A stretch of 64,000 bases of DNA, from contig NC_092562.1 of NCBI RefSeq assembly GCF_037975245.1, forward strand, positions 27,262,554 through 27,326,553, in the 5' to 3' direction. Numbering within the stretch: position 1 is the stretch's first letter; each line of letters starts with the position of its first letter. The position numbers were made by a program, and so were the translations under genes. This document shows, one piece after another, positions 1 through 12,517 of this stretch. Under the pieces are notes generated by a model. The model did no database searches. It worked only from the letters and a program-made list of their open reading frames with translations, and was not told the origin of the DNA. This DNA comes from Apostichopus japonicus. Its lineage: Eukaryota > Echinodermata > Holothuroidea > Aspidochirotida > Stichopodidae.

Positions 1-1195
1 CTAACTAGGCCTAACTCTATGGAATAACACAGAGTCACGGTAGTATTTCGCCCAGGATTGAACGAGAAACATGGATTTGGAGTTGGGATATTCACAACGG
101 AATTTGGTTTACTGCTAGGATATTTTTTCCTGTGTATGTACTTTGGATATTAAAACGAGTAAGTTCAGCTGAAGCTTAGTCATGTATCCTACCCTGGTCG
201 AATTGGGCCTACCAAATTGAAATCGAAGCAAACTTGATTGTTTGCCCAATGGAGATGGGAATTAAATACCAATTCATACATGTGATGCATTTACATTATG
301 AATGATTCAAATTTTGGCATAGAAATTTGTTTGTGAAGTAAACAAAAAACTTATTCCTGAGTGTGCACCTAGGCTATGATATCACACCTGTATGCTTCAA
401 GCCTATTCTTGGTACAAAATTTGAAAACTTCAAATGTCAATATTCGAGAACGAAGCATTAGATTTGAATGTAAGTTTTACCAGAATGTTCAGATTATAGT
501 ACTCTTTGATATAACTTTTGGCTGGACAATCCTTTTCAAATGGCAAAAATGCCAGCATAATTGGATGACTATATATGACATACCTCAAGTTAGGCTTGCA
601 CGGTAAACCGGTTTTAGTACCGAAACCGGTTTTTTCCGACCGAATTTCGGTACTATTTTTTATTTTAAGAAAACCGAAAAACCGAAAAAACCGGAAAAAA
701 CCGAAATGTGAATTGCAAAAACTGAAAAAAAAGGTTTGTTGACTTTGGTTTCTCCTTTTTACTGTTCTTTTTGCAATATGAAAGTAAATTGCAACAAGAG
801 AAAGCTTTTCTGATAGACGACATTGTCAGCTACGATCCGCACATGCCATAACCAGTGCTTGAGGGTGGATAGCTAGGCCTAACATTAGGCTATGCAGCCC
901 ATATATGCGTGCATCAGTTAAGCGACCTTGTAGTATAGAACTGACCTTGGTGGCCAACGTTAGTAGTTGTGAGAAGTACACACTCAAATGACGAGATGCA
1001 GTTCAAAATAAATTGTTACAATCAAAGTGTTTGTCCTCTTTGTGTTCTTCTTACTATTTAACTTCAATTAAATAGTAGAGGATATGGAGAAAATCTTTTC
1101 AAACACATTGATCACAGTTCGTGTTCAAAAAATGAACGTTAAAACTTGAAAGATACATTGCGCAATCCACAATACAATACGACATGTACAGTCGC
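1..1195. other. Non-coding stretch, no gene seen
   Basis: I see no exon with family similarity on either strand. TAGGCCTA-type palindromic words recur here and through the first 5 kb (for example near 1-15, 2950-2975 and 4530-4570). They look like compositional simple sequence. Confidence 0.5.
598..712. repeat. AACCGG-rich imperfect palindromic tract
   Basis: AACCGGTTTT-type words are repeated in both orientations, so the tract can fold on itself. The first half is rich in CCGGTTTT and the second half in AAAACCG. Similar words recur at about 1768-1817. Origin unknown; it may be the remnant of a small palindromic element. Confidence 0.5.
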
Positions 1196-1377
1196 AGGGG
1201 AGGGGGGGCTCTGTGAGTTTAACAACTAAGATGTAACAAGTATCATTAGAACAATCACGGGGGGGGGGCTCTGAGTTTAACAACTAAGATGCAACAAGTA
1301 ACTTTAGAACAATCGCGGGGGGGGGGGGGTTGAGTTTAACAACTAAGATGCAACAAGTAACATTAGAACAATCACAG
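1196..1377. repeat. Three tandem copies of a ~60 bp unit with poly-G runs
   Basis: Each copy begins with a G-run (about 8 to 14 G) followed by the same 50 bp containing TGAGTTTAACAACTAAGATG. The copies start near 1196, 1259 and 1316. The G-runs differ in length while the rest is nearly identical, as expected for a young minisatellite. Confidence 0.85.
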
Positions 1378-3029
1378 TCCATTATTCACAAGAGACACCT
1401 GGCGTCAGGCTTGAGTCAAGGAATATTAAAGGAGTAAAAATGTTGCATACATGGCTGAAAATTACAGCTGTTGCTGTTGTGACAATTCTCCTTTGTACGC
1501 TAATGGATTTTATTTTCTTTGTAATTTTCCTTTAAACCTTTCTTCTTATCAGTTATCAGACAAGGCGTCTCTCAGGTGGTTTTTCGTTTACGTTCATGAA
1601 CACATGTTTCCAACTTAAACGTTAACGTTTCTTGAATTTATTATTCTTATTTTTAACAATTTACTGCGAACGAACAGACTTGAACCCGCTGTTGATAAAG
1701 CTTCAAAAATACGCAGCTTAGCGATCGAGATTTGGATGTTTTCAATGCAATTCAGGAGGGGAAAAAAAACCGGTTTTTGAGCCAGATTCGGTTTTTTGCT
1801 AGAGAAAAACCGGTTGTAAGTTTTCACGAAACCGTGCAAGCTTACCTCAAGTTTCACTACTCTCGCATTCTTGGACAAAACTGTCTTCATCAATCGATGT
1901 CTCTGATGGTGCAAATGCAATGCCATCCAAAAATGAAAATTCTGGGTCTGAAAAACTTGTCTGTAAGAAAAAGTATGAACAACTTTTATTAAAGTTATAA
2001 GCAACCTCAGGCCTAGAGGAAAGATGATGGATGCATGGCTGTGGAGTGTCATTCTTCCCTTAAAATGAGGGAGTATTATTCAAAGAGTTCTATCAATTGT
2101 TCTGATTCAAGCCCTTGCAGCATATAAAAACAAATGCAAAAAAAGAAACAAAGCAAAGATGGTACAATTTACATGGTATATCAACATCACTTCCCCAACA
2201 CCTCTACTACTTTAAGTTTAAAGATGAACAATAATGACATTTTACATTACTCTCTGTACAGTGGTTTATATTTGAATTTCCTTCAAACTGGGACGTTGAC
2301 TTTCAAACACAAACCGTTTCTTTCTGCTGATTAAAGAATTTCTGGTTGAAATTGCTACTGATGAGGCAGTTTTTTGGGAAATCTTTGCAGGATGCATATT
2401 TATAGCTGATTTGAAGGGAAACTGTACAGAAAGTTGTGTATCTCTCAACTACCTACCTATCCTCCTTTAAAAAATGCCTCTAAAAAAATACTACAAAAAT
2501 CTAACCTGTTTCTTGTTGCCAAGGAAGGCTTGTTAGCATTCCAATGCACCTGTCAAGCATTTCAAGAAATGCAGTTCCTCACAAGTGACTGCTGTAAGGA
2601 AAGAGCAAAGGTTCTGTGAAATCTTCTTGACATAAATTGAAAATGTTTGTTAAAACTAGCTTTATTCTGTCAAAATATGTCCATATATCAAAGAAAACGA
2701 TAGTAAGACAGAAGAAGTGACACAGCTGAAATGATGCATGTAACCAGAACAACAAAATTGAAGGTTTATCTTAATGCATCACAATATCAATGGAGCAATT
2801 GCAGTTCATATTTGGACCAAACAATTTCAGAAACAATATATTATCAATTTGACCTTCCGTGATGCATGATCCTTCCAATGAATGATGTAGCTTCTAATCT
2901 TACATTGCACGTCTTTTAGTTTTTCAGGATAAGTAAAAAAAAAACAAAGTAGGCCTAGCCTAGGCCTAGGCTAATTAAAATAAAGAAAAAAATGAAAACA
3001 TTATGAAGGCTTGCAAAAACATTACTTAC
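1378..3029. other. Non-coding stretch, no gene seen
   Basis: Only short open frames without recognisable domains or convincing splice signals. AACCGG words reappear at 1768-1817. Confidence 0.4.
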
Positions 3030-3135
3030 ATGGTAATTTTGGTTGGGGCATACGTTGATACCGTTGTAACTCTCTCCTGAGCTCATCTTCTTCGGTCCCC
3101 AGCAAGCTTCCAACATATTTGCACTTCTTCTCTTG
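3030..3135 (-). CDS. Putative internal exon, unrecognised protein
   Basis: On the minus strand a segment is bounded by a TTTACCAG acceptor and a strong GTAAGT donor. In phase 0 it encodes about 35 residues with a charged, helix-forming stretch (GTEEDELRRELQRYQRMPQP). It is also open in the phase that would continue the minus-strand exon at 8624-8808, so the frame is uncertain. I do not recognise the family. It could be a short exon of an unannotated gene or a chance open segment between two good splice signals. Confidence 0.3.
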
Positions 3136-3796
3136 CTGGTAAACGACTAACGTACTGAACCACGTACAATGCAAGTGGTATAATGCAAGTGGTAGGCTAT
3201 AGTATAGGCTACTACAACATGACCGAAAAGTTGATATTCGAAAAATGCACTCAACTAAATCACTGGAAATAATGAATCCAAACTGTTTAAACACTAGATC
3301 CGTTGACAAAAACAATAAACCTTGATACTAGAGTGAACGCGACAGGAGGTGTTCATTAAACTGAGCAAAATACAAGCAAATTTCCGAAGAAAGATGATAC
3401 CGACAACACGCCATTGATGTATTCCGATATCTATATACTGTAACTATCTTTGAAAGTGTATGTTTTACCGCCGAAATTGATAGAGTCCCGAGTAATGTTC
3501 CTTGTAAATGTGAACTGTAATACATTTAACACGAAACGAATCTATTTGGTTCGTGTTTCGTGGGTGAAACAGGACAGGTGTAATTAATGAAAATAAATTG
3601 TGGGTTTCTTTTTTTTGGTATCGTTTTTCTCCGCTTTAGAAGACCAGACAAAATTAAAAAATAATAAATAAACGTACCGGGCACGCCGTCTGCGGTACGG
3701 TCGGTCATTATGCATATTCATTTTGTCGACAGCAACGTTAACTTAACTTCGACCAACTAAACGTAAAATAGTATATTGTACTGTACTAAACTAGTA

Positions 3797-3970
3797 GGAA
3801 GGCCCGTGACTACTTTGCTTGGAAAAATAAAGTCGCAATATAAGGACGTTAATATTAACAATTTCGAAGAAGCAATAAACCTTGCGCAAGATCGTGATAC
3901 ATGGCGGAGGTTAATCACTGAGCATATCGGATACACGAGACTCAACTTTCTACTAGGCCTACTATTGTAG
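3797..3970 (+). mobile_element. Remnant of a non-LTR retrotransposon ORF2 C-terminus
   Basis: The short open frame contains GRPVTTLLGKI followed about 20 residues later by AQDRDTWRRLI and then a stop. The pattern GRP..T....I, a linker, then (A)QDR..WR.L(I/V) is typical of the extreme C-terminus of LINE-type reverse-transcriptase polyproteins (RTE, CR1 and relatives). No RT core is visible upstream, so only the tail survives. Family assignment is by motif alone. Confidence 0.45.
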
Positions 3971-4600
3971 GCTACTGTGTGCATATCGCGCAATATGTAC
4001 AGTATAGACCTTGTCCTTAGACTTTTAGAGTAAGTACGGACGACGTTACTTCTATGCTCTAAGAAAATTCCGGAACTTTTGTCGATCAATATTGAGGCCT
4101 ACAATGCCTTCTAAATATAGAGACTATTTCAGGACAAGCAACCCGTTTAAATGTGTGCCACGAACCACACGGTGGCGACTAAGCTCATCTTAGTTAGACG
4201 ATTTAGACAATGGTGATGAGATGCCTTACGTTAGGCACAATATTAGTGACACTACTCATGTTAGGGTTGCCATTAGCCCAGCTAGTACTAGTTCTACGAC
4301 TAGTCTGAATACTACTAACGTTGGTACCACTCAACTCCCAACAGAAGGAATCAATGCAGGAAATGGAGCTGAAAGGTTGTTAAAATGACTTTTTTTACTT
4401 CAGTTATGATGGAACTGGATGTTTTTCCCACCATGAACAAAAATGTACACAGCCTGTGGTATTGGTAAGGCTATAGGCTGCCTACAGAAAACCTAGTGCT
4501 TTTTATTAATAGGGTAATATTTTGAATAGGCCTAGGCTACAGTATATCTTATTTGTATTACTATTACTGTCTTGGTCCATACCTAGGCTTAGCCCTGTAG

Positions 4601-4920
4601 CCTAGTCCACCAAAATTACATGTGCAGGGTATACAATTAAGCTTCTTTAAAGTTAGGAGCATGAAACTGCCCTTCAAATGCATAGCTGAAGGCAAAAAAA
4701 AAAAAAAATTGGGGGCTACATCATACTAGTCTACAGTATTTTTGTAGTAAAGAGTACAGTCTAGCCTAGTCCACCTAAATTACATGTGCAGGGTATACAA
4801 TTAAGCTTCTTTAAAGTTAGGAGCATGGAACTGCCCTTAAACTGCATAGCTGGAGGCGGGGAAAAAAAATTGGGGGGCTAGATCATACTAGTCTAAAGTA
4901 TTTTAGTAGTAAATAGTACA
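4601..4920. repeat. Tandem duplication, 164 bp unit, two copies
   Basis: Copy 1 starts at 4601 and copy 2 at 4765, each beginning CCTAGTCCACC. They share a long identical core (ACAATTAAGCTTCTTTAAAG) and differ mainly in an internal A-run and a few substitutions. No coding potential seen. Confidence 0.85.
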
Positions 4921-5130
4921 CAAACAATACCGTGGTTCCCGTTTAGTCCAAAGAGACATTATTTGATGTCAAAGTTACAGTAGCAGATTCGAACTGACCA
5001 GAAACGTGGTGCAAAAAGCACATGAACGTACAGGTCACTCTGTGACGTCATTGTGTGGAGTGTACCGCAATCACAATGGACTTTCCACGTATTTCTCGTA
5101 AGACAGTGAACCTTTTCTTACTTCACTCTC

Positions 5131-5320
5131 CGCAAGAGTTACCTGAATACTTAGATTGAAGGGCTCGTGTTCAGTGCTCAGAAGGAAGAACAATTACACT
5201 TAAGTTGCCATTCTATTATTTTTTTCTTGGGGGGAGGGGAGGAGTAGGGGTGGAAAACAAGTTGTTTGGCAAAGAACAATCTAAAGACTTCTTTGCTGTG
5301 AGTCACGATGTAAAGCAGAA
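5131..5320. repeat. Direct repeat, left copy (~190 bp)
   Basis: Begins CGCAAGAGTTACCTGAAT and ends near GATGTAAAG, with a G-rich run inside. A close second copy in the same orientation lies at about 6450-6632. The copies flank about 1.1 kb of AT-rich sequence without recognisable genes. Their ends are not TG...CA, so classical LTRs are not supported. Confidence 0.75.
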
Positions 5321-6449
5321 GTTTTGTTTATGCAGTAGCAGGTATGTAGTGCTTGTGTGTAACGTGGAAAAAAACTGCCAATTTCTCTGACGAAGGATGA
5401 TGTATCCAACAATAAATTAACACATATTAATCTTGATTTTGCACCACCCAACCAAAGATATTTTATTTCTGTGTATGATTTTGGTTGCTGTTTGTGTGTG
5501 CATGGATTTCACTGATGCAAAGAATATTAGTTACATTGCTGAGGTTCCCAATCTGATTAAAAGTGATTGAAACAGAGGGCCCTGTTTAAGTTACGTATAA
5601 CATAATATTTTTATTGGAAAGCTGATTCTGATCAGTATTGTTTGGAGAAAGAAAGAAATTAACACAACAGGAACACTGTAGATATAAATGACTATGTGAA
5701 TAAAATTGTGAATTCAGTACAATGCAGAAAATTTTTATTCTTATTCACAATTGATTTTCAAACTCTATTGATAGTTATTTAATTTTTATATATACTAATT
5801 GTGTTCATTGAACGGTACACACCAGTCGAAGAGATGCATAATATAAGTACTGTATAAACATGAGTACAGTAAATGGTATGGTAGTCGAAGGTTTTTTGCT
5901 TGCATGGAGACCCAATATTTACCAGCTCTGACAACTCTCTCAAAATACCACTGGCTATGTAAAACAACATCTATGGGTATACTAGACTTTTGTTTACATG
6001 TACCACCTTTTTAATATTTGCCTATCATAAAATTGCAAAATTTTGAATGTAATTAACCCCAATGAGTTAGAAGAGTCAGTCATTTTAGGCTCAAGTGAAT
6101 GAGCTGTTTGTGGTTTTTGTTTTTTACTGTGTAAAGACACCAATCATTTATATTCTATTTATAAGCTGCAATAATTTTGTACACAAAATCCATAAGGTTA
6201 GGTCATGACCTTTTTGTTGTGAAACAATAATTTCAACAAGCATTTTCTATATGTAAGGAATTTCATAGTAATCTGAATGTTATTCTTCATTGTACAGTGG
6301 TAAAATCAATTTGAAAAGTATTTGTTGTAAATTGCTGTGGTAAGCCTCTCATCTTTCTTTCTGTTTTAATGGCTGTCGTTCACTTTTGACTCAAGAGGGC
6401 ATTGCGTATCTCTTTGGAAATTTGTCAAACCTTTACCGCTTTATTCTAC

Positions 6450-6632
6450 GGCGCAAGAGTTACCTGAATAATTAGATTAAAGGGCTCGTGTTCAGTGCTC
6501 AGAAGGGAGAACAATTACACTTAGGTGCCGTTCTATTTTTTTTTCTTGGGGGGGGGGTAGGGGTGGATGACAGAAGTTGTTTTGCAAAGAACAATCCAAA
6601 GACTTTTTTGCTGTTAGTCATGATGTAAAGTA
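6450..6632. repeat. Direct repeat, right copy (~185 bp)
   Basis: Second copy of the element at 5131-5320, starting CGCAAGAGTTACCTGAAT, with several substitutions and a shorter G-rich run. The stretch from here to 7625 shows nothing else recognisable. Confidence 0.75.
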
Positions 6633-7629
6633 ATGCCAAATATAGTTTTTTCTTTTGTCTACAGTACTCAAGGAAGTAGTACTGTGCATGTTACACTTAG
6701 CTGAGGCTAAGTCTACCAGAACAGGAAAACATCAGCTTTGGTGAACATTCAAATTTGTACATTTTCTTGAAATGTACTGCAACTAATTTTATCTTTTTTA
6801 ATTCGTTTGTGTGTATATATAGGCCTCAACCATACTATTTAGTCTCAAAGTGCAAGCAATTGTGATCTAGGGATGTTATACTTGACTTCAAAAGAACGTA
6901 AAGGTCATAGCTTGGCTTGTGCTGTTAACACAGGTTTGTCTTGGGGGACATAAGTTTTTATCTGCGGAATGCAAACTTTTTCGGGCAGATGCGTCCCTGG
7001 AACGCGCGTTTTGAATTCCTAGTAAACTAAAAACACCGGCTGACATTTTACCAATTGACTGTTTACATTTGGCCACCCCAAAAACATTTGGTGACCATAA
7101 CAAGGGTTGTGACCCCAATTTGACTACCAGGGGTGTAACATAGAGTACTAGTCCACTTTACTTTCACCAACTTATTGTAGTAATGCATTAGTGAATGTAT
7201 AAGTGGTAAAATAATTATTTTGAGAGTGCAGGCAATACCAAATATAAACTTCAAAAAGTCATACCGCATCATCCTGTAGTTTTTATAAAGTTTTTAAATT
7301 TGTCATCACAGTATGTAAAGTTGGAATCAAGGCACAGTATGAAGCATGTACAGAAACTAAATACACAATGGCATTTCCTTATAACTCATGGGAGATTACC
7401 AAATCAATGCTTTATATTTCAGGGTTCTCCATTTAATAACATATATCACCAATGCATGAGGTTACTTTAAACAACCAGCTAGCTGAAATTCGAAAAAATG
7501 AATGCTTGTTTGCATCTTAAGATGTCAAGAGCTCATCTGGAAAAGAAAAATAATCAAACTCTTCATTCATACCAAAACTTATTGTGATAAAATATGATAT
7601 AATCATCCTATATACAGTATACCATAAAA

Positions 7630-8055
7630 TTACATCCAAATTGACTAATTGCATGTGTGCAATTGTAAATTGATCAAAGTCCAAAATACATGCACTGTAA
7701 ATTTGAATACATGCACTATGAATTTGACAAAGTCCAAAATACATGCTTCACAAGCATTCATAAAACAACTAAGTCCAAATACATGTTTGACAGTTTGGTT
7801 ACATGCATGCATACACCAAGTTACATGCCCAATGGACACTTATATTGCTGCCATACATGCTTAGTGTAAGGTTTACACGCATGTATTCGAATACATGCAT
7901 GCATAAATACATGCTTCCTGGATGCATGCATGTAAATTGTATGAAAACAGCATGTGTAGAGCATGTACATGCATGCAAATTGCATGTTTTAGCCTTTTCA
8001 TACAAGATACATACAATTTACATGCAATTTACATGCAGTTTACATGCTTTAATTT
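7630..8055. repeat. ATGCAT/TACATGCA palindrome-rich block
   Basis: About 425 bp packed with TACATGCA and ATGCATGCAT words, most of them self-complementary. An exact ATGCAAAT octamer (POU-factor site sequence) occurs near 7973. Overlapping open frames on both strands here come from the repetitive composition and are not genes. Confidence 0.7.
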
Positions 8056-8623
8056 GTATGAGGGTTACATCATTTAAGTTACAGCCTAGTGGTTCTGTGA
8101 AAACTAATTCACTTGTGTGATGGGTACTCCTGTGGTGATACTGCCAACCAGGAGTGTGTTGTACAGTGCTTCAGGTTCTTTTCCCCCCTGATAGACCCAC
8201 CAGTTCCTTCAACTCGGCCTCATTGTTCTGTGATCCAAGAATATTGCATTCCTCAAATTTTGGACAGAAGGGCCTGTATGCAGTGATCCAGCCCTCTCTA
8301 CAAACCTCTGTGCATGCCAGTGCTGTAGATGATAATAGTTGTTATGTCATTTCTTTTTAGGAAATTAGGTATGAATGGAACGACACTATTCTTGTACTAA
8401 TACTTTTAGGCATTGCAAACTGTCCAATATAGGCTATACTATCTGAACCATATACTGTGACTGATGGGACAGTAAAATCCAAAGATCTGACATGTATACC
8501 AATCTTGATTCAGGATAACCTTCACAGGTCAATGAACACTTCATCATGTCACCATCATGTCAGTGACACAAGCTGCTTTCAATAACATGGTCTAACAAAT
8601 TAATTTGAAGAAATATACTGTAC

Positions 8624-8808
8624 CTGTATTCTGATTTGCGTTTTTGTTCACGTTCTCGACGCTTCTGTTGTGAAGACATCTCCCGCTTCTTCTTGTGGGC
8701 CCACTGTTTGCGATACGCTGATTGTGTTTTTTTATATGCATCATATTTCCCCTCTGCTTTCAAACGTTCCCTCCTGTTTCGCTGTCTTTCAGCACTGGAT
8801 TTCCCCAT
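8624..8808 (-). CDS. Putative first exon, basic coiled-coil N-terminus of unknown protein
   Basis: Starts at an ATG at 8808 (MGKSSAERQRNRRERLKAEG) and ends at a GTACAG donor at 8623 after 61 codons plus 2 nt. The predicted segment is about 60 residues, very rich in Lys, Arg, Glu and Gln, and likely forms a basic helix or coiled coil. Such N-termini occur in many uncharacterised invertebrate and transposon-associated proteins. No downstream exon could be identified with confidence; 3030-3135 is one phase-compatible candidate. Function unknown. Confidence 0.4.
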
Positions 8809-9374
8809 TTTGCATTGCACCACACATGCAGCCTAATTCTGTGACTGATGGGACAGAAGTTTCAGGTTGTCTTGCACATAACCCTATACACAATTGAAGA
8901 ATCTCTGCTCATGCCAGATTAAGCCTTGAGTAGTACTAGATAGATGGACCCCCAACAACAGCTAAAATCATTCTGTTGGCTTATGACTAAAACAAATGTT
9001 AAAAAACTGTGACTGCAGATGGGACATGTCCACACTCATTATTTCAAGAAATCACACAAAGACTTCTATTTGTATAGACACCTATAACTTTGCAGAAGGT
9101 GAAAGGTCTCAAGGTGACTTTCATACTCAAAACAAAGTTGGTCATTTCTAGAATCATGCCAACTATTAAAGGGGCACTCTGAATTTTAGGAAATTTTGCT
9201 AATCTTTCGTTCCTGCAGCACTTGACAGTTAAATGCATGCTGCAGTGAGGAGAAACACGTTATAAGCCAGGTGAAACCTGTTTTTGGTAGTTTAACTGTC
9301 ATGTATATCAAATATCTCCCTCAAATGGCTGCAACCTTAAGTTGATTTTTAGTGAAAATGCATCAATTCAATGG

Positions 9375-12310
9375 AATGTGTAATTAATTACTTAGTTAAT
9401 TAAATTATTTGCTATATTGATTTTACAAAGGGATAACTTTCAATAGTACCCATACTGGAGTCCTTACAGGTCGAGTGTGATGATATAACATTGAATTGCC
9501 AATGTCGCTCTAAGTGTTGTTTTAATGGTATGTCGCCCTAAGTGTTGTTAAAAGAGATAAATTCACATAGGACAACTCGTATATGTGTAATTAATTACTT
9601 CGTTAATTAAATTATTTGCTATATTTATTTTACAAAGGGATAACTTTCAATAGTACCCATACTGGATTCCTTACAGTGGTCCAGTGTGATGATATAACAT
9701 TAAATTGCCAATGTCGCCCTAAGTGCTGTTTTTATTCTATGTCGCCCTAAGTGTTGTGAAAAGAGATAAATTCACATAGGACAACCTGTATATGTGTAAT
9801 TAATTACTTAGTTAATTAGATAATTTTCTATATTTATTTTACAAAGGGGTTACTATCAATAGTACCCATACTGGAGTCCTAACAGTGGTCCAGTGTGATG
9901 GAATAACATTAAATTGCCAATGTTGCCCTAAGTGCTGTTTTTATTCTATGTCGCCCTAAGTGTTGTGAAAAGAGATAAATTTACATAGGACAACTTGTAT
10001 ATGTGCAATTAAATAATTAATTAGTTAAATTATTTGCTCTATGTATTGTGCAAAGGGATACATATAAATAATACCCATACTGGAGTCCTAACAATGGTCC
10101 AGTGTGATGGAATAACATTAAATTGCCAATGTCGCCCTAAGTGCTGTTTTTATGATATGTTGCCCAAGTGTTGTGAAAAGAGCTAAATTCACATACGCCA
10201 ACATGAATATGTGTTATTAATTAATTAATTAGTTAAACTACTTGGTTTATTGTCTTACAAAGGGATTTCTATGAATAGTACCCACACTGGAGTCCTATAC
10301 AGTGGTCCAGTGTGACAAAATAGTATTGTATTACACTTGTATATGTGTAATTAATTACTTAGTTAATTAAATTATTTGCTATATTTATTTTACAAAAGGG
10401 TTACTATTAATAGTACCCATACTGAAGTCCTAACAATGGTCCAGTGTGATGGAATGACATTAATTTGCCAATGTCGCCCTAAGTGCTGTTTTTATTCTAT
10501 GTCGCCCTAAGTGTTGTGAAAAGAGATAAATTCACATAGGACAACCTGTATATGTGTAATTAATTACTTAGTTTTCTATATTTATTTTACAAAGGGGTTA
10601 CTATCAATAGTACCCATACTGGAGTCCTAACAGTGGTAACATTAAATTGCCAATGTTGCCCTAAGTGCTGTTTTTATTCTATGTCGCCCTAAGTGTTGTG
10701 AAAAGAGATAAATTCACATAGAACAACTTGTATTAGTGTAATTAATTACTTAGTTAATTAGATTATTTTCTATATTTATTTTACAAAGGGGTTACTATTA
10801 ATAGTACCCATACTGGAGTCCTAACAATGGTCCAGTGTGATGGAATAACATTAAATTGCCAATGTCGCCCTAAGTGCTGTTTTTATTCTATGTCGCCCTA
10901 AGTGTTGTGAAAAGAGATAAATTCACATAGGACAACTTGTATTAGTGTAATTAATTACTTAGTTAATTAGATTATTTTCTCTATTTATTTTACAAAGGGG
11001 TTACTATTAATAGTACCCATACTGGAGTCCTAGCAATGGTCCAGTGTGATGGAATAACATTAAATTGCCAATGTCGCCCTAAGTGCTGTTTTTATTCTAT
11101 GTCGCCCTAAGTGTTGTGAAAAGAGATAAATTCACATAGGACAACCTGTATATGTGTAATTAATTACTTAGTTAATTAGATTATTTTCTATATTTATTTT
11201 ACAAAGGGGTTACTATCAATAGTACCCATACTGGAGTCCTAACAGTGGTCCAGTGTAATGGAATAACATTAAATTGCCAATGTTGCCCTAAGTGCTGTTT
11301 TTATTCTATGTCGCCCTTAGTGTTGTGAAAAGAGATAAATTCACATAGGACAACTTGTATTAGTGTAATTAATTACTTAATTAATTAGATTATTTTCTAT
11401 ATTAATTTTACAAAGGGGTTACTATCAATAGTACCCATACTGGAGTCCTAACAGTGGTCCAGTGTGATGGAATAACATTAAATTGCCAATGTCGCCCTTA
11501 GTGCTGTTTTTATTCTATGTCGCCCTAAGTGTTGTGAAAAGAGATAAATTTACATAGGACAACTTGTATATGTGCAATTAAATAATTAATTAGTTAAATT
11601 ATTTGCTATATGTATTGTGCAAAGGGATACATATAAATCATACCCATACTGGAGTCCTAACAGTGGTCCAGTTTGATGAAATAAACATTAAATTGCCACT
11701 GTCGCCCTAAGTGCTGTTTTTATGATATGTTGCCCAAGTGTTGTGAAAAGAGCTAAATTCACATATGCCAACATGAATATGTGTTATTAATTAATTAATT
11801 AGTTAAACTACTTGGTTTATTGTCTTGCAAAGGGATTTCTATAAATAGTACCCACACTGGAGTCCTATACAGTGGTCCAGTGTGACAAAATAGTATTGTA
11901 TTACATGTATATGTGTAATTATTTCATTAATTAATTTAATTCCTTGCTAAATATATATTTCAAAGGGATTACTATAAATAGTACCCATACTGGACTCCAA
12001 TGTGATGAAATTACATTAAATTGCCAATGTCGCCCTAAGTGTTATTTGATGCGATGTCGCCCAAAGTGCTGTTTCACAGTTAAATTCACTGAGATGCACT
12101 TAGGGCGACATCTATATGTCGCCCTAAGTGTGTTTGTGTACAATTAATTGATTATTTAATTAAAATCCTTGGTATTTGTATTTTGCAAAAGGATTATTTT
12201 TAAAAGCACTCAAACTGGAGTCTTTACAATGGTCCAGTGTGAAACACTAACATTAAATTGCCAATGTTGCCCTAAGTGCTCTTTTTATCCTATGTCGCCC
12301 AACGGTCTAA
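9375..12310. repeat. Satellite array, ~208 bp unit, about 14-15 copies
   Basis: The landmark ACCCATACTGGAGTCC recurs at spacings near 208 bp, with a few shorter units. Each full unit carries two GTCGCCCTAAGTG boxes and a TTAATTAATTA-rich stretch. Blocks of variant units repeat: the distinctive stretch at about 10008-10345 recurs at about 11572-11920, so the array has higher-order structure with a period near 1.57 kb. It sits just upstream of the first recognisable phosphatase exon. No gene inside. Confidence 0.95.
12097..12130. repeat. Perfect 15 bp inverted repeat within the satellite
   Basis: CACTTAGGGCGACAT at 12097-12111 is followed by a 4 nt spacer and its exact reverse complement at 12116-12130. 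The arms are the satellite's GTCGCCCTAAGTG box and an inverted copy, which could form a hairpin. Confidence 0.9.
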
Positions 12311-12317
12311 TTTAGAG

Positions 12318-12318
<1 letters not shown>

Positions 12319-12395
<77 letters not shown>
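12319..12395. repeat. TA dinucleotide microsatellite
   Basis: Uninterrupted (TA)n of about 77 bp between the 208 bp satellite and the FN3 exon. Length is likely polymorphic. Confidence 0.95.
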
Positions 12396-12399
<4 letters not shown>

Positions 12400-12517
12400 G
12401 TACATACATTCATATTTTGGTCAATTTATCATACAGGTAATATATTTGTGATACCTGAGATAATGAACAGGTAAATATTACCAGTGTTTTTCTGTACCTT
12501 GTTTTCTGCATCTTCAG

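Noticed and set aside
1732-2052. Overlapping open frames of 86 and 145 codons on opposite strands
   Set aside because: No domain similarity, no splice or start support, and they mirror each other as random open frames do.
12484-12517. Taking the FN3 open frame start at 12484 as the protein start
   Set aside because: The codon is GTG, the sequence is pyrimidine-rich intron ending in a TCTTCAG acceptor, and FN3 exons are normally phase 1-1 internal exons.
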